64,000 bases of DNA from Nocardioidaceae bacterium (GTDB taxonomy: Bacteria; Actinomycetota; Actinomycetes; Propionibacteriales; Nocardioidaceae), in NCBI GenBank assembly GCA_025966335.1, contig JAICRS010000001.1, forward strand, positions 11,846-75,845. Reading direction: 5' to 3'. Positions 52,814 through 62,852 of this stretch are shown piece by piece. The notes beneath the pieces are model-generated. The model saw only the letters and a list, made by a program, of their open reading frames with translations, ran no database searches and had not been told where the DNA came from. The position numbers and the translations under genes are program-made. Every line of letters starts with the position of its first letter. Position 1 is the stretch's first letter.

Positions 52814-53836
52814 ATGAGCGCGGGATCGGGATCGCTGCCTCGTTACATTCTCCAGCGGCTGCTGCTGATCATTCCCATGATGTGGGTCCTGATCACCGTC
52901 GTGTTCATCCTGCTCCGGGTTGCTCCGGGTGACCCGGTCTCGGCGGCCGTGGGCGGCAAGCTCGACGAGGAGGCGCTGGACCAGCGTCGCGCCGCGCTCG
53001 GCCTGGACCGGCCGTTGTACGTGCAGTACCTGGAGTACCTCGGGAACGTGGTCCGGCTGAACTTCGGCGAGACCATCTCCGACAACCGGCCGATCATCAA
53101 CATCATCCGCGACAACGGCGGCGCCACGCTGACGCTGACGCTCGGCGCCTTTCTGTTCGCGCTGCTGATCGGCATCCCGCTCGGACTGTACGCCGGCCGG
53201 CGCCGCGACACCGCCTCGGACGTGTCCATCCGGATCTTCGGCGTGATCACCTACGCCGCCCCGATCTTCTGGACCGGGCTGCTGCTGGTCATCCTGGTCG
53301 CCCCCACCGGGTGGCCGACCTTCGACATCGCCTCACCGATCACCAAGTTCGAGGTGGAACCGGTCACCCGGATCATCCTCGTGGACGCGATGATCGCCGG
53401 GAACTGGGACGCCGTCATCGACATCCTGCAGCACCATGTGCTGCCCTGCTTCACGCTCGGGCTGCTGCTCGCCGGTGTCTTCATCCGGCTGGTCCGGGTG
53501 AACATCCTCCAGACGCTCAAGGATGACTACGTCGAAGCCGCCCGCGCCCGCGGCATCGCCGAGCGGCACGTGATCCGGCGGCACGCGTTCCGCAACGCGC
53601 TGGTGCCGGTGATCACCGTGATCGGCCTCCAGGTGGCGTTGACGATGTCCGGTGCCATCCTGACCGAGAAGACGTTCAACTGGCCAGGGCTCGGCACCCA
53701 GCTGGTCGACTACCTGACCGCGCGCGACTACGCCGCGGTGCAGGGCATCGTCACGTTCATCGCGATCGTCGTGGTGATCACCAGCGTGCTGGTCGACGTC
53801 CTCAACGCCGTGATCGACCCCCGAGTGAGGTACTGA
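52814..53836 (+). CDS. Peptide ABC transporter permease DppB/OppB-like
   Basis: 340 residues with six membrane helices and the EAA loop (DDYVEAARARGIAERHVIRRH). RLLLIIPMMWVLITVVFILL starts the first helix. AGGAAGGA before ATG 52814 sets the start. The partner permease overlaps its stop (TGATG). Confidence 0.94.
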   Translation: MSAGSGSLPRYILQRLLLIIPMMWVLITVVFILLRVAPGDPVSAAVGGKLDEEALDQRRAALGLDRPLYVQYLEYLGNVVRLNFGETISDNRPIINIIRDNGGATLTLTLGAFLFALLIGIPLGLYAGRRRDTASDVSIRIFGVITYAAPIFWTGLLLVILVAPTGWPTFDIASPITKFEVEPVTRIILVDAMIAGNWDAVIDILQHHVLPCFTLGLLLAGVFIRLVRVNILQTLKDDYVEAARARGIAERHVIRRHAFRNALVPVITVIGLQVALTMSGAILTEKTFNWPGLGTQLVDYLTARDYAAVQGIVTFIAIVVVITSVLVDVLNAVIDPRVRY

Positions 53837-54831
53837 TGCTCACAGGTCTCATCTCCCCGTTCCGCCGGACCAGCGGGATGGCCCGGTGGATCCTGGTCTC
53901 CGGCCTGTTCATCACCGGGGTCTTCATCGCGTTCGCGCTGTTCGCGCCCTGGATCGCGCCGTACGACTTCAACCAGCAGACCGTGGACGGCGTCAAGTTC
54001 GACAAGATGGCGCCGCCGGACGGCGACCACTGGTTCGGCACCAACGACCAGTTCTACGACGTGCTCTCCCGGGTGATCTGGGGAGCCCGGACCGCGGTCG
54101 AGGTGGTCGCCCTCTCCGTGATGTTCTCCGTGGTGATCGGCGTCCCGCTCGGGCTGCTGTCCGGGTTCGTCGGCGGCTGGGTCGACCGAGTGCTGGTCTT
54201 CCTGATGGACTCGCTGTACGCGATGCCCTCGCTGCTGCTCGCGATCGTGTTCTCCTTCCTGCTTCGCGGACCGCTCGGCGGCGGCATCATCGCCGCGGCC
54301 CTCTCGCTGACAGCGATCTACATCCCGCAGTACTACCGGGTGGTGCGCAACACCACCGTCAGTGCACGGGAGGCGACGTACGTCGAGGCGGCGCGCGCGA
54401 TCGGCGCGAAGAACGGCACGATCATGGGTCGCTACCTGTTCGGGAACGTGATCCAGTCGGTCCCGGTGATCGGCACGCTGAACGCGGCGGACGCGATCGG
54501 CACGCTCGCCGCACTCGGCTTCCTCGGCCTGGGCATCCAGCCGAACGAGGCATCGGAGTGGGGCTACGACCTGAGCCGCGCCCTCGACGACGCCGCGGCC
54601 GGGATCTGGTGGACCACCGTCTTCCCCGGGATGGCGATCGTGCTGCTGGTGACCGGGTTGACCCTGGTCGGTGAGGGGCTGAACGAGACCGTGAACCCGG
54701 CGCTGCGCAAGCGGAGGCTGCGCCCGGTCCAGCTGCCGCCGCACGAGCCGAGCACCTACCTGGCCGAGAAGGACGACACCCGGTTCGCCGTCGGCGACCG
54801 GGAGACGGTCGAGAAGAGGGACGAACGATGA
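53836..54831 (+). CDS. Peptide ABC transporter permease DppC/OppC-like
   Basis: 331 residues. The N-terminal OppC_N helix is followed by a five-helix core with the EAA loop REATYVEAARAIGAKNGTIM. The ATG lies within the TGATG junction with the previous gene, and the next gene overlaps its stop (ATGA). The C-terminal cytoplasmic tail of about 45 residues is longer than usual and highly charged. Confidence 0.94.
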   Translation: MLTGLISPFRRTSGMARWILVSGLFITGVFIAFALFAPWIAPYDFNQQTVDGVKFDKMAPPDGDHWFGTNDQFYDVLSRVIWGARTAVEVVALSVMFSVVIGVPLGLLSGFVGGWVDRVLVFLMDSLYAMPSLLLAIVFSFLLRGPLGGGIIAAALSLTAIYIPQYYRVVRNTTVSAREATYVEAARAIGAKNGTIMGRYLFGNVIQSVPVIGTLNAADAIGTLAALGFLGLGIQPNEASEWGYDLSRALDDAAAGIWWTTVFPGMAIVLLVTGLTLVGEGLNETVNPALRKRRLRPVQLPPHEPSTYLAEKDDTRFAVGDRETVEKRDER

Positions 54832-55904
54832 CCGAGATGACCGACAGGTCGGCGAGCACCGCCACGTCCGGTGGCCCGGTGATCGACGCCCGCGACCTCC
54901 GGATCTGGTACGGCACCGATCGGGGCCCGGTCAAGGCCGTCGACGGGGTGAGCTTCACCCTCCGCAAGGGCGAGATCCTGGGCCTGGTCGGTGAGTCGGG
55001 CTGCGGCAAGTCCACCCTCGGCCGCGGCCTGCTCGGACTGCTGCCGGAAGGCGCCAAGATGGACGGGCAGCTGCGCTTCAACGGCGAGGACCTGCTCGCG
55101 CTGCCGAAGAAGCAGATGTTCGCCAAGCGCGGCGCGGAGCTCGGGATGATCTTCCAGGAGCCGCTGACCCGGCTCAACCCGCTGATGCGGATCTCCGAGC
55201 ACTTCGAGGAGACGCTGAAGGCCCACGAGAAGCGGATCGGCAAAGCCGAGATCGAGCGTCGGTCGATGGAGGTGCTCCGGTTGATGGGCATCCCGCCGAC
55301 CCGCTTCCGCTCCTACCCCCACGAGTTCTCCGGTGGAATGCGGCAGCGGTTGATGATCGCGTTGTCGCTCGTGCTGCGACCGTCGTTCGTGGTGGCCGAC
55401 GAGCCGACCACCGCGCTCGACGTACTCGTGGAGGCGCAGATCATCCGGATCCTGCACGACCTGCGGCGTGAGTTCGACACCTCGCTGCTGCTGATCACCC
55501 ACAACCTGGGCATCATCGCCGAGGCGTGCGACCGGGTCGCGGTGATGTACGCCGGCGAGGTCGTCGAGATCGGCGACGCGCGCGACGTGTTCGCCGAGCC
55601 GCAGCACCCCTACACCCGGGAGCTTCTGCGCTCCACGATCTCGCTGGCCTCGACCGGTCTCAACTTCATCCCCGGTGCGCCACCGGACCTGGTGGACCCG
55701 CCTCCGGGCTGCCACTTCCACCCCCGCTGCCCGGACGCGATGAACGTGTGCGCCACCACGCACCCGATCCAGCGGGAGATGAAGAACGGGAGCCGCACCC
55801 AGTGCTGGGCGGCCGATCTCCGGAACGGCTACGCCCAGGACCTGACACCCGAGCAGACCACGCCGCTGAGCCGCGAGGAGATCTCCGTTGCAGACGAAGC
55901 CTGA
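54828..55904 (+). CDS. Peptide ABC transporter ATPase DppD/OppD-like
   Basis: 358 residues. Walker A GESGCGKS, signature FSGGMRQR, Walker B FVVADEPTTALD, H-loop LLITHN and the C-terminal oligopeptide region with clustered Cys (PPGCHFHPRCPDAMNVC), which in this family can hold an Fe-S cluster. Start and stop overlap both neighbours. Supplies ATP-driven import together with the next gene. Confidence 0.94.
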   Translation: MTEMTDRSASTATSGGPVIDARDLRIWYGTDRGPVKAVDGVSFTLRKGEILGLVGESGCGKSTLGRGLLGLLPEGAKMDGQLRFNGEDLLALPKKQMFAKRGAELGMIFQEPLTRLNPLMRISEHFEETLKAHEKRIGKAEIERRSMEVLRLMGIPPTRFRSYPHEFSGGMRQRLMIALSLVLRPSFVVADEPTTALDVLVEAQIIRILHDLRREFDTSLLLITHNLGIIAEACDRVAVMYAGEVVEIGDARDVFAEPQHPYTRELLRSTISLASTGLNFIPGAPPDLVDPPPGCHFHPRCPDAMNVCATTHPIQREMKNGSRTQCWAADLRNGYAQDLTPEQTTPLSREEISVADEA

Positions 55905-57243
55905 GCCCGCCGTCGTCGGCGACGACCTGATCGAGATGTCCGAGCTCGAGGTGCACTACGAGCTCCGGGGCGGCACCCTGTCCCGGCTGCTCGGGGTGGG
56001 CGCCGGCACGGTCAAGGCCGTCGACGGGGTGAACGTCACGCTGCGCAGGGGAGAGGTGCTCGGTGTCGTCGGCGAGTCCGGCAGCGGCAAGACGACGCTC
56101 GGCCGCGCACTGCTCGGCCTCGCGAAGTCGACGCGCGGCACGATCACCTACCGCAAGCCACGTGCCGGCGGGGAGCACCCCGAGCAGGTGGTCTCGAAGA
56201 TGTCGGCCCGCGAGCTCCGTGAGCTGCGCACCGACCTGCAGATGGTCTTCCAGGACCCGCACGCGGCGCTGAACCCGTCGATGAGCATCGAGACCGCGGT
56301 CGGTCACCCGCTGAAGATCCATGGCATCGCCTCCGGTGAGGAGCTGCGCAAGCGGGTCGCCGCGGCCCTGGAGCGGGTCGGGCTCTCCCCGGCCGAGCAG
56401 TTCATGCGCAAATACCCCTCCGACCTCTCCGGCGGCCAGAAGCAGCGGGCGGTGATCGCCCGGGCGATCATCCTCGACCCGGAGGTGCTCGTCGCCGATG
56501 AGCCGGTGTCGATGCTCGACGCGAGCGTCCGCGCGAAGATCCTGCAGCTGATGCTGGACCTGAAGGCCGACCTGGGCCTGACCTACGTCTACATCACGCA
56601 CGACCTCGCGACCGCCAAGTTCTTCTGCGACCGGATCGCGATCATGTACCTCGGCCGGATCGTCGAGATCGGCCCCACCGACGAGATCTTCGCCGATCCC
56701 AAGCACCCCTACACCAAGGCGCTGCTCAAGGCCATCCCGGAGCCGGACCCGCACAAGGTGGTGCCACGCGACCTGCCACGCGGCGAGATCCCCGACGCGG
56801 CGAGCCCGCCGCTCGGCTGCTCGTTCCACCCGCGCTGTCCCGAGGCCGTCGCCGAGTGCGGCTGGGAGTCCCGCGACCTCCGCAACCTGCTCGAGGAGCA
56901 CTGGACCCGGCAGGACCCGTCGGTCTACGAGTCCGAGCAGGGCCTGGTGGGCGACCTCGGCGTGCTCGACAAGCCGCAGAAGCGGGTGACGATCGGCAAG
57001 GGAGCCGACTCGGCACGCGTCCGCCAGCTGCTCGACCGCGCCCGGGCCGAGAACCCGTCGGAACCGCTGTGGCGCGGCGTGGACGAGGTGCGGGAGACCG
57101 AGGACGGGGTCGAGGTGGTGTTCCACAAGGGCTACGACCCCTTGCTGAGGCCCTCCGGTGGTGTCGAGGTGGCCTGCGTGCTCTATCCGGAGCCGGTCAC
57201 GCCCGAGCCGGCACGGCCGGAGGACGACCGCCACGGGTCGTAG
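55888..57243 (+). CDS. Peptide ABC transporter ATPase DppF/OppF-like with C-terminal extension
   Basis: 451 residues, about 100 longer than typical DppF. Walker A GESGSGKT, signature LSGGQKQRAVIARAI, Walker B EVLVADEPVSMLD, H-loop VYITHD and the Cys-rich oligo_HPY tail (PLGCSFHPRCPEAVAEC). The last ~100 residues (from ESEQGLVGDLGVLDKP) have no ATPase motif and end in an acidic, Pro-rich stretch. TTG start with GAGGAG and a 17-nt overlap with the previous gene. Last gene of the importer operon. Confidence 0.92.
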   Translation: MQTKPEPAVVGDDLIEMSELEVHYELRGGTLSRLLGVGAGTVKAVDGVNVTLRRGEVLGVVGESGSGKTTLGRALLGLAKSTRGTITYRKPRAGGEHPEQVVSKMSARELRELRTDLQMVFQDPHAALNPSMSIETAVGHPLKIHGIASGEELRKRVAAALERVGLSPAEQFMRKYPSDLSGGQKQRAVIARAIILDPEVLVADEPVSMLDASVRAKILQLMLDLKADLGLTYVYITHDLATAKFFCDRIAIMYLGRIVEIGPTDEIFADPKHPYTKALLKAIPEPDPHKVVPRDLPRGEIPDAASPPLGCSFHPRCPEAVAECGWESRDLRNLLEEHWTRQDPSVYESEQGLVGDLGVLDKPQKRVTIGKGADSARVRQLLDRARAENPSEPLWRGVDEVRETEDGVEVVFHKGYDPLLRPSGGVEVACVLYPEPVTPEPARPEDDRHGS

Positions 57244-57320
57244 TACCTCCGGACAATTGTGACTCGCCCCGGCCAGGACACACGCTGTTCTCCTCAGACC
57301 CCCTCCAGAGGAGCAAAGCA

Positions 57321-57707
57321 ATGAAGGTGCGAACCATCGCAGGCGCCGGCGCAGCCCTCGCCATGACCGTCGCCATGGTCGGTACGCCGGCGGTCGCCAA
57401 CGACGACGACGTGATCCGGACCGGCTCGTGCAGTGGCAAGTCGGACTGGAAGGTCAAGGCCAGTCCTGAGGACAACGGCATCGAGTTCGAGGGCGAGGTG
57501 GACAGCAACAAGAACGGCCAGAAGTGGCGGTGGCGGATGAAGCACAACGGCGACCGCACCGCGCGCGGGGTCGCGACCACCCGCCCGCCGAGCGGCTCGT
57601 TCGACGTGGAGCGTTACATGTCGGACATGTCCGGGACCGATCACTTCGTGTTCCGTGCGCGGAACCCGCGCACCGGCGAGGTATGTCGCGGAACCGTGAA
57701 GTTCTGA
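57321..57707 (+). CDS. Small secreted protein, unknown family
   Basis: 128 residues with a clear Sec signal peptide (MKVRTIAGAGAALAMTVAMV...AVA, cleavage before NDDD). The mature part has exactly two Cys, likely forming one disulfide (RTGSCSG and EVCRGTV), and many Trp, Lys and Asp residues, giving a small beta-rich look. AGAGGAGC before the ATG gives a strong ribosome site. It precedes a two-component system by 45 bp, so it may be a regulated exported protein or an input of the sensor kinase; neither is shown. Confidence 0.75.
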   Translation: MKVRTIAGAGAALAMTVAMVGTPAVANDDDVIRTGSCSGKSDWKVKASPEDNGIEFEGEVDSNKNGQKWRWRMKHNGDRTARGVATTRPPSGSFDVERYMSDMSGTDHFVFRARNPRTGEVCRGTVKF

Positions 57708-57752
57708 GCTCTCCGGGCGTCATACTGATGCCCCCGGGCTTGGAGGACCGTC

Positions 57753-59051
57753 GTGCGACTGATCAGGAACCCTGTGGCGCAGTTTCTCGCCGCAGGGTTC
57801 TTGATGCTCGCAGCGATCACGGTGGGCACCGGAGAGCTTAGCGATCGCGCCGCCAAGGAGGAGGCGATCGCCGACTCCTTGGCGACCACCGACCTGCTCG
57901 CTCGGTTGGTCGTGGAGCCGGCGTTGCCCCGAGGACTGGTCGACGGCACCGTCGGCGCGGTCGACCGGTTCAGCCGGAGGATCAAGGACAAACTCAAGGT
58001 CGGTGACGTGCAGCGGATTAAGATCTGGAACAGCGACGGCCGGATCGTCTACTCCGACCAGACGCAGCTGATCAACGAGACATTCCCGCTCGGTGAGAAG
58101 GAGCAACGCGTGCTCAGCGAGGGCGACGCCTCCGCTGGGCTCTCCGAGCAGGACCGCCGGCAGAACCGGCAGGAGAACCGCTACGAGTTCAGCACCGATG
58201 ACGACCTGCTCGAGGTCTACCACCGGATCGAGTCCCCGGAGGGCGAGCCGCTCCTGTTCGAGGTGTACTACTCCGCCGAGACGGTGGGTGCCCGTCAGGA
58301 GAAGATCTTCGGCGCATTCCGGCCCATCACGCTCGGTGGGCTGGTGGTGCTGCTCGCCCTGACCACCCCGTTGCTGTGGATGCTCACCAGGCGGCTGAAG
58401 ACATCGGCCGACGACCGGGAGCGGCTGCTGCGCGCCGCCGTGGACGCCTCCGACTCGGAGCGGCGGCGGATCGCCCGCGACCTGCATGACGGCGTGGTCC
58501 AGGACCTGGTCGGTACGTCGTACGCGCTGACCGCCACCGGTGAGGCGTTGCGGTCCGAACGGCCGGAGACCGCATCGGACCTGGAGCGGATGAGCGGCTC
58601 GCTGCGGACCAGCCTGCGCTCGCTCCGGTCGCTGCTGGTGGAGATCTACCCGCCCGAGCTGCACACCGGTGGGCTGGCGGCGTCCCTGCAGGACCTGGTC
58701 GCACCCGCACACGGTGCGGGCGTGGAGGCGAGCGTGGAGGTCACGGACATGGATGGCGTGAAGGACGACGTGGTCGCCCTGGTGTGGCGGGTGGCCCAGG
58801 AGGCGGTGCGCAACGCACTGCGGCACGGGCAGCCGGACACCCTCGCCGTGAACGTGAACGCCAGCAACGGTGCAGTGGTGCTGGAGGTGACCGACGACGG
58901 GCGTGGCTTCGAGCCGGGACGCGTCGACTCCGGAGATCACTTCGGGCTGCGCGGGATGCGGGACCTGATCCGCGACGCCGGCGGGCGGCTCGACGTCCGT
59001 TCGAGCCCGGGCACGGGGACCACGGTGCGACTGGAGGTGGAGCGCGGATGA
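57753..59051 (+). CDS. Sensor histidine kinase (NarL/LiaS class)
   Basis: 432 residues: TM1 (about 8-27), an extracytoplasmic sensor domain (about 30-178, IKIWNSDGRIVYSDQTQLIN, a Cache-like pattern), TM2 (about 181-201), HisKA_3 with His235 in RRRIARDLHDGVVQDL, then HATPase (N box EAVRNALRHG, G1 DDGRGFEP, G2 HFGLRGMRDLI). GTG 57753 after GGAGGA. The response regulator gene overlaps its stop (ATGA). Confidence 0.92.
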   Translation: MRLIRNPVAQFLAAGFLMLAAITVGTGELSDRAAKEEAIADSLATTDLLARLVVEPALPRGLVDGTVGAVDRFSRRIKDKLKVGDVQRIKIWNSDGRIVYSDQTQLINETFPLGEKEQRVLSEGDASAGLSEQDRRQNRQENRYEFSTDDDLLEVYHRIESPEGEPLLFEVYYSAETVGARQEKIFGAFRPITLGGLVVLLALTTPLLWMLTRRLKTSADDRERLLRAAVDASDSERRRIARDLHDGVVQDLVGTSYALTATGEALRSERPETASDLERMSGSLRTSLRSLRSLLVEIYPPELHTGGLAASLQDLVAPAHGAGVEASVEVTDMDGVKDDVVALVWRVAQEAVRNALRHGQPDTLAVNVNASNGAVVLEVTDDGRGFEPGRVDSGDHFGLRGMRDLIRDAGGRLDVRSSPGTGTTVRLEVERG

Positions 59052-59671
59052 TCAGAGTCGTTCTCGTCGACGACCACGCGGTGGTGCGCAACGGGCTGGC
59101 GCAGCTGCTCGCCGCGGCCGACGACATCGAGGTGGTGGGCACCGCCGGCGATGGCGCCGAGGCGTTCGAGGTGGTGACCAGGACCGTGCCCGACGTCGTG
59201 CTGATGGACCTGCAGATGCCGGTCGTGGACGGGGTGACCGCGACCCGGTCGATCGTCGCGTCCAACAGCCCGACCCAGGTGGTCGTGCTCACGTCGTACT
59301 CCGACAGCGAACGGATCGTCGCCGCGCTCGACGCGGGTGCCGTGGGCTACCTGCTCAAGGACGCCGAACCGACCGATCTCTTCGACGGGATCCGGGCGGT
59401 CTCCCGCGGCGAGTCACCGATCCACCCGAAGGCCGCCCGGCAGCTGCTCGCGGCGCGGTCCCAATCTGCGACCAAGGTGACGGTGGACCTGACCCCGCGG
59501 GAGGCGGAGGTGCTGAAGCTGGTGCGGATGGGGCTGGCCAACAAGCAGATCGGCCGGCGGCTGGGAATCAGCGAGCGCACCGTCAAGGCGCACCTGACCT
59601 CGACGTTCCAGCGGATCGGTGTCTCGGACCGGACCCAGGCCGCGCTCTGGGCCGAGCGCAACGACGTCTGA
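59048..59671 (+). CDS. LuxR/NarL family response regulator
   Basis: 207 residues: receiver with LVDDHAVVRNG, phospho-acceptor Asp in VVLMDLQMPVVDG and Lys in YLLKDAEP, followed by the LuxR HTH (LTPREAEVLKLVRMGLANKQ...SERTVKAHLTSTFQRI). Starts within the kinase stop codon, so both are made together. Targets are unknown; the small secreted protein gene upstream is a candidate. Confidence 0.93.
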   Translation: MIRVVLVDDHAVVRNGLAQLLAAADDIEVVGTAGDGAEAFEVVTRTVPDVVLMDLQMPVVDGVTATRSIVASNSPTQVVVLTSYSDSERIVAALDAGAVGYLLKDAEPTDLFDGIRAVSRGESPIHPKAARQLLAARSQSATKVTVDLTPREAEVLKLVRMGLANKQIGRRLGISERTVKAHLTSTFQRIGVSDRTQAALWAERNDV

Positions 59672-59680
59672 GCCCCGCGC

Positions 59681-60535
<855 letters not shown>

Positions 60536-60542
60536 GGCAGAG

Positions 60543-60548
60543 ACCCTA
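60543..60548 (-). promoter_or_regulatory. -10 hexamer of a leaderless promoter (RecB-like gene)
   Basis: Read leftward, TAGGGT ends 7 nt before ATG 60535. Confidence 0.55.
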
Positions 60549-60599
60549 GGTCACGACACCGACAAGATCGCGAAGGACGGACCGTCGCGGTGGATCGGA

Positions 60600-60605
60600 T
60601 AGCGT
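60600..60605 (+). promoter_or_regulatory. -10 hexamer of a leaderless promoter (M50 protease)
   Basis: TAGCGT ends 6 nt before GTG 60612. Confidence 0.5.
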
Positions 60606-60611
60606 TGAGTC

Positions 60612-61763
60612 GTGAACCAGACGACAGCCGATCCGGGTACTCCCGCGCCCCGACGTGAGCGCGGCACGCTCCGGATCGGGCAGATCGGCGGCGTCGACGT
60701 ACTGGTGCGGTCCTCGTGGCTGCTGGTGGCCGGACTGATCGCCGTGCTGCTGGCCCCGCGGATCGCGGAGGTCGAGCCGGGACTCGGCGGCTGGCGGTAC
60801 GTCGCCGGGGTAGCCTTCGCGGTGCTCCTCTACCTGTCCGTGCTGGTCCACGAGATGTCGCACGCGCTGATGGCCAAGAGGTACGGACTGCCCGTCCGCT
60901 CGATCACCCTGCACTTCCTCGGCGGCGTGACCGAGATCGACGGCGAACCCGACACCCCGCGCCGCGAGTTCGGGGTCTCGGTGGTCGGCCCGCTGACCTC
61001 GGTGGCGATCGGCCTGGCGTTCCTCGCGCTGAACTTCGTGATCACCGACGGCGTGCTCGGCCTCGCCGTGGACGGCCTCGCCGGCGCGAACCTGATCGTG
61101 GGGGTGCTCAACCTGGTGCCCGGGCTGCCGCTGGACGGTGGCCGGGTGCTGCGCGCCGCCGTGTGGCAGGTCACCGGGAACCCCCACAAGGGCACGATCG
61201 TGGCCGGGTGGGGTGGCCGGGTCACCGCGCTGCTCGCGCTGGCCTGGCCCCTCGCGCAGGAACCGCTGCTGGGGGTCCCCGCCACGATCGTGGACTACCT
61301 GATCGCGTTCGTCATCGCGTCCTTCCTGTGGACCGGGGCGACCGGTGCCATGGTCTCGGCCCGGCTGCGCAGGAAGCTCCCGGCATTGCAGGCGCGTGCC
61401 CTGGCGCGACGTACGCTCGCGGTTCCGCACGACCTCCCACTCGCCGAGGCGGTACGGCGTGCACAGGACGACCAGGCGGGGAGCATCGTCGTCGTCGACT
61501 CCGACGGCCGCCCCAGCGGGATCGTCAACGAGGCCGCGCTGCTGGCCACCCCCGACGACCGCCGGCCATGGCTGCCCACCAGCGCGGTCTCACGGACGAT
61601 CGAGCCCGGGCTGATCTTCTCGGCCGACATCTCCGGCGAGACCCTGGTGCTGGCCATGCAGCGCACCCCGGCCACCGAGTATCTCCTCCTCGAGCGCGAC
61701 GGCAGCGTGTTCGGCGTGCTGACCACCGAGGACGTCGACCGGGCCTTCGCCGCCGCCTTGTAG
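60612..61763 (+). CDS. M50 site-2-type membrane protease with C-terminal CBS pair
   Basis: 383 residues. About six membrane helices carry the zinc motif HEMSH (80-84) and the late Asp175 in VPGLPLDGGRVLRAAVW. Two CBS domains follow (about 255-380; SIVVVDSDGRPSGIVNEAAL and SVFGVLTTEDVDRAF). This is the SpoIVFB-like/Rip3-type family. It should cleave membrane-embedded substrates, perhaps controlled by adenine nucleotides through the CBS pair. trmI follows after 9 nt with its own TAGGGT box. Confidence 0.92.
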   Translation: MNQTTADPGTPAPRRERGTLRIGQIGGVDVLVRSSWLLVAGLIAVLLAPRIAEVEPGLGGWRYVAGVAFAVLLYLSVLVHEMSHALMAKRYGLPVRSITLHFLGGVTEIDGEPDTPRREFGVSVVGPLTSVAIGLAFLALNFVITDGVLGLAVDGLAGANLIVGVLNLVPGLPLDGGRVLRAAVWQVTGNPHKGTIVAGWGGRVTALLALAWPLAQEPLLGVPATIVDYLIAFVIASFLWTGATGAMVSARLRRKLPALQARALARRTLAVPHDLPLAEAVRRAQDDQAGSIVVVDSDGRPSGIVNEAALLATPDDRRPWLPTSAVSRTIEPGLIFSADISGETLVLAMQRTPATEYLLLERDGSVFGVLTTEDVDRAFAAAL

Positions 61764-61766
61764 GGT
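61761..61766 (+). promoter_or_regulatory. -10 hexamer of a leaderless promoter (trmI)
   Basis: TAGGGT overlaps the M50 stop codon and ends 6 nt before ATG 61773. Confidence 0.5.
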
Positions 61767-61772
61767 GCGCGC

Positions 61773-62723
61773 ATGCCCACCGACGACGCACCCGAGACGT
61801 GGTCCGGGGTTCACCGCGGGCCCCTGCGCGCAGGTGAGTGGGTGCGGCTGACCGACACCAAGGGCCGCCGGCACAACATCTGTCTCGAGGAGGGTCGTCG
61901 GTTCTTCACCAACCGGGGCTCGATCGACCACGACGACCTGATCGGGCGCCCGGAAGGGTTCTCGATCACCTCGTCGGCGGGCGGGGAGTACCTCGTCTTC
62001 CGGCCGCTGCTCAGCGAGTTCGTCGTCTCGATGCCCCGCGGCGCCGCCGTGGTCTATCCGAAGGACGCGGCCCAGATCGTCGCGATGGCCGACATCTTCC
62101 CGGGGGCGCGGGTGGTCGAGGCCGGAGTGGGCTCCGGCGCGCTGACGTGCTCCCTCCTGCGCGCGGTCGGCCCGCACGGCCTGGTGTCGTCGTACGAGCG
62201 CCGCCCCGAGTTCGCCGAGGTCGCCCGGCAGAACGTCGACCAGTTCTTCGACGGCCGGCACCCGGCATGGAAGCTCACCGTCGGGGACCTCGTCGAGTCG
62301 CTCGGCCGGAGCGACGGCGACAGGGACATCGACCGGGTGATCCTGGACATGCTCGCGCCGTGGGAGTGCGTGGGCGCGGTGGCCGAGGCGCTCACGCCGG
62401 GCGGCATCGTCTGCGCGTACGTCGCCACCACCACCCAGCTCGGGAGGACGGTGGAGACGATCCGGGCCCACGGGGGGTTCACCGAGCCGCAGCCGTGGGA
62501 GACGCTCGTGCGCGACTGGCACGTCGAGGGGCTGGCGATCCGGCCGGGCCACAAGATGATCGGGCACACCGGCTTCCTGGTCACCGCCCGTCGGATGGCG
62601 CCGGGGGAGACCGTTCCGGCCAAGAAGCGGCGGCCGGCGCCCGGTGCCTACGGCGTCGACTACCAGGGTCCGCGACCGGCCGGGCTACCGCCGACCATCG
62701 GCGAGGAGCCGTTCGACGCCTGA
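61773..62723 (+). CDS. trmI: tRNA (adenine-58-N1)-methyltransferase TrmI
   Basis: 316 residues. N-terminal small beta domain, then the Rossmann methyltransferase with SAM motif RVVEAGVGSGALTCSLLRAVG-type glycine loop, VSSYERRPEFAEVARQNV, and the conserved DMLAPWECVGA substrate motif. The C-terminal KKRRPAPGAYGVDY tail is normal for actinobacteria. Methylates A58 of the T-loop in most tRNAs. Its position just before arc is the conserved actinobacterial order. Confidence 0.95.
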   Translation: MPTDDAPETWSGVHRGPLRAGEWVRLTDTKGRRHNICLEEGRRFFTNRGSIDHDDLIGRPEGFSITSSAGGEYLVFRPLLSEFVVSMPRGAAVVYPKDAAQIVAMADIFPGARVVEAGVGSGALTCSLLRAVGPHGLVSSYERRPEFAEVARQNVDQFFDGRHPAWKLTVGDLVESLGRSDGDRDIDRVILDMLAPWECVGAVAEALTPGGIVCAYVATTTQLGRTVETIRAHGGFTEPQPWETLVRDWHVEGLAIRPGHKMIGHTGFLVTARRMAPGETVPAKKRRPAPGAYGVDYQGPRPAGLPPTIGEEPFDA

Positions 62724-62791
62724 ACGGGCCATGAGCAGGAGGCCCATCTGGATCGTTTCTCATCCGATACCGACACACATGGCATAACTCC

Positions 62792-62819
62792 TTCACTTCT
62801 CCGGGTACACAGGTAGGGT
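62792..62819 (+). promoter_or_regulatory. Predicted arc promoter
   Basis: TTCACT (62792-62797) and TAGGGT (62814-62819) with a 16-bp spacer, 33 nt before the GTG start. Confidence 0.45.
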
Positions 62820-62852
62820 CGATTTCACAGCAATGCTGCGGAGGTGACTTTC

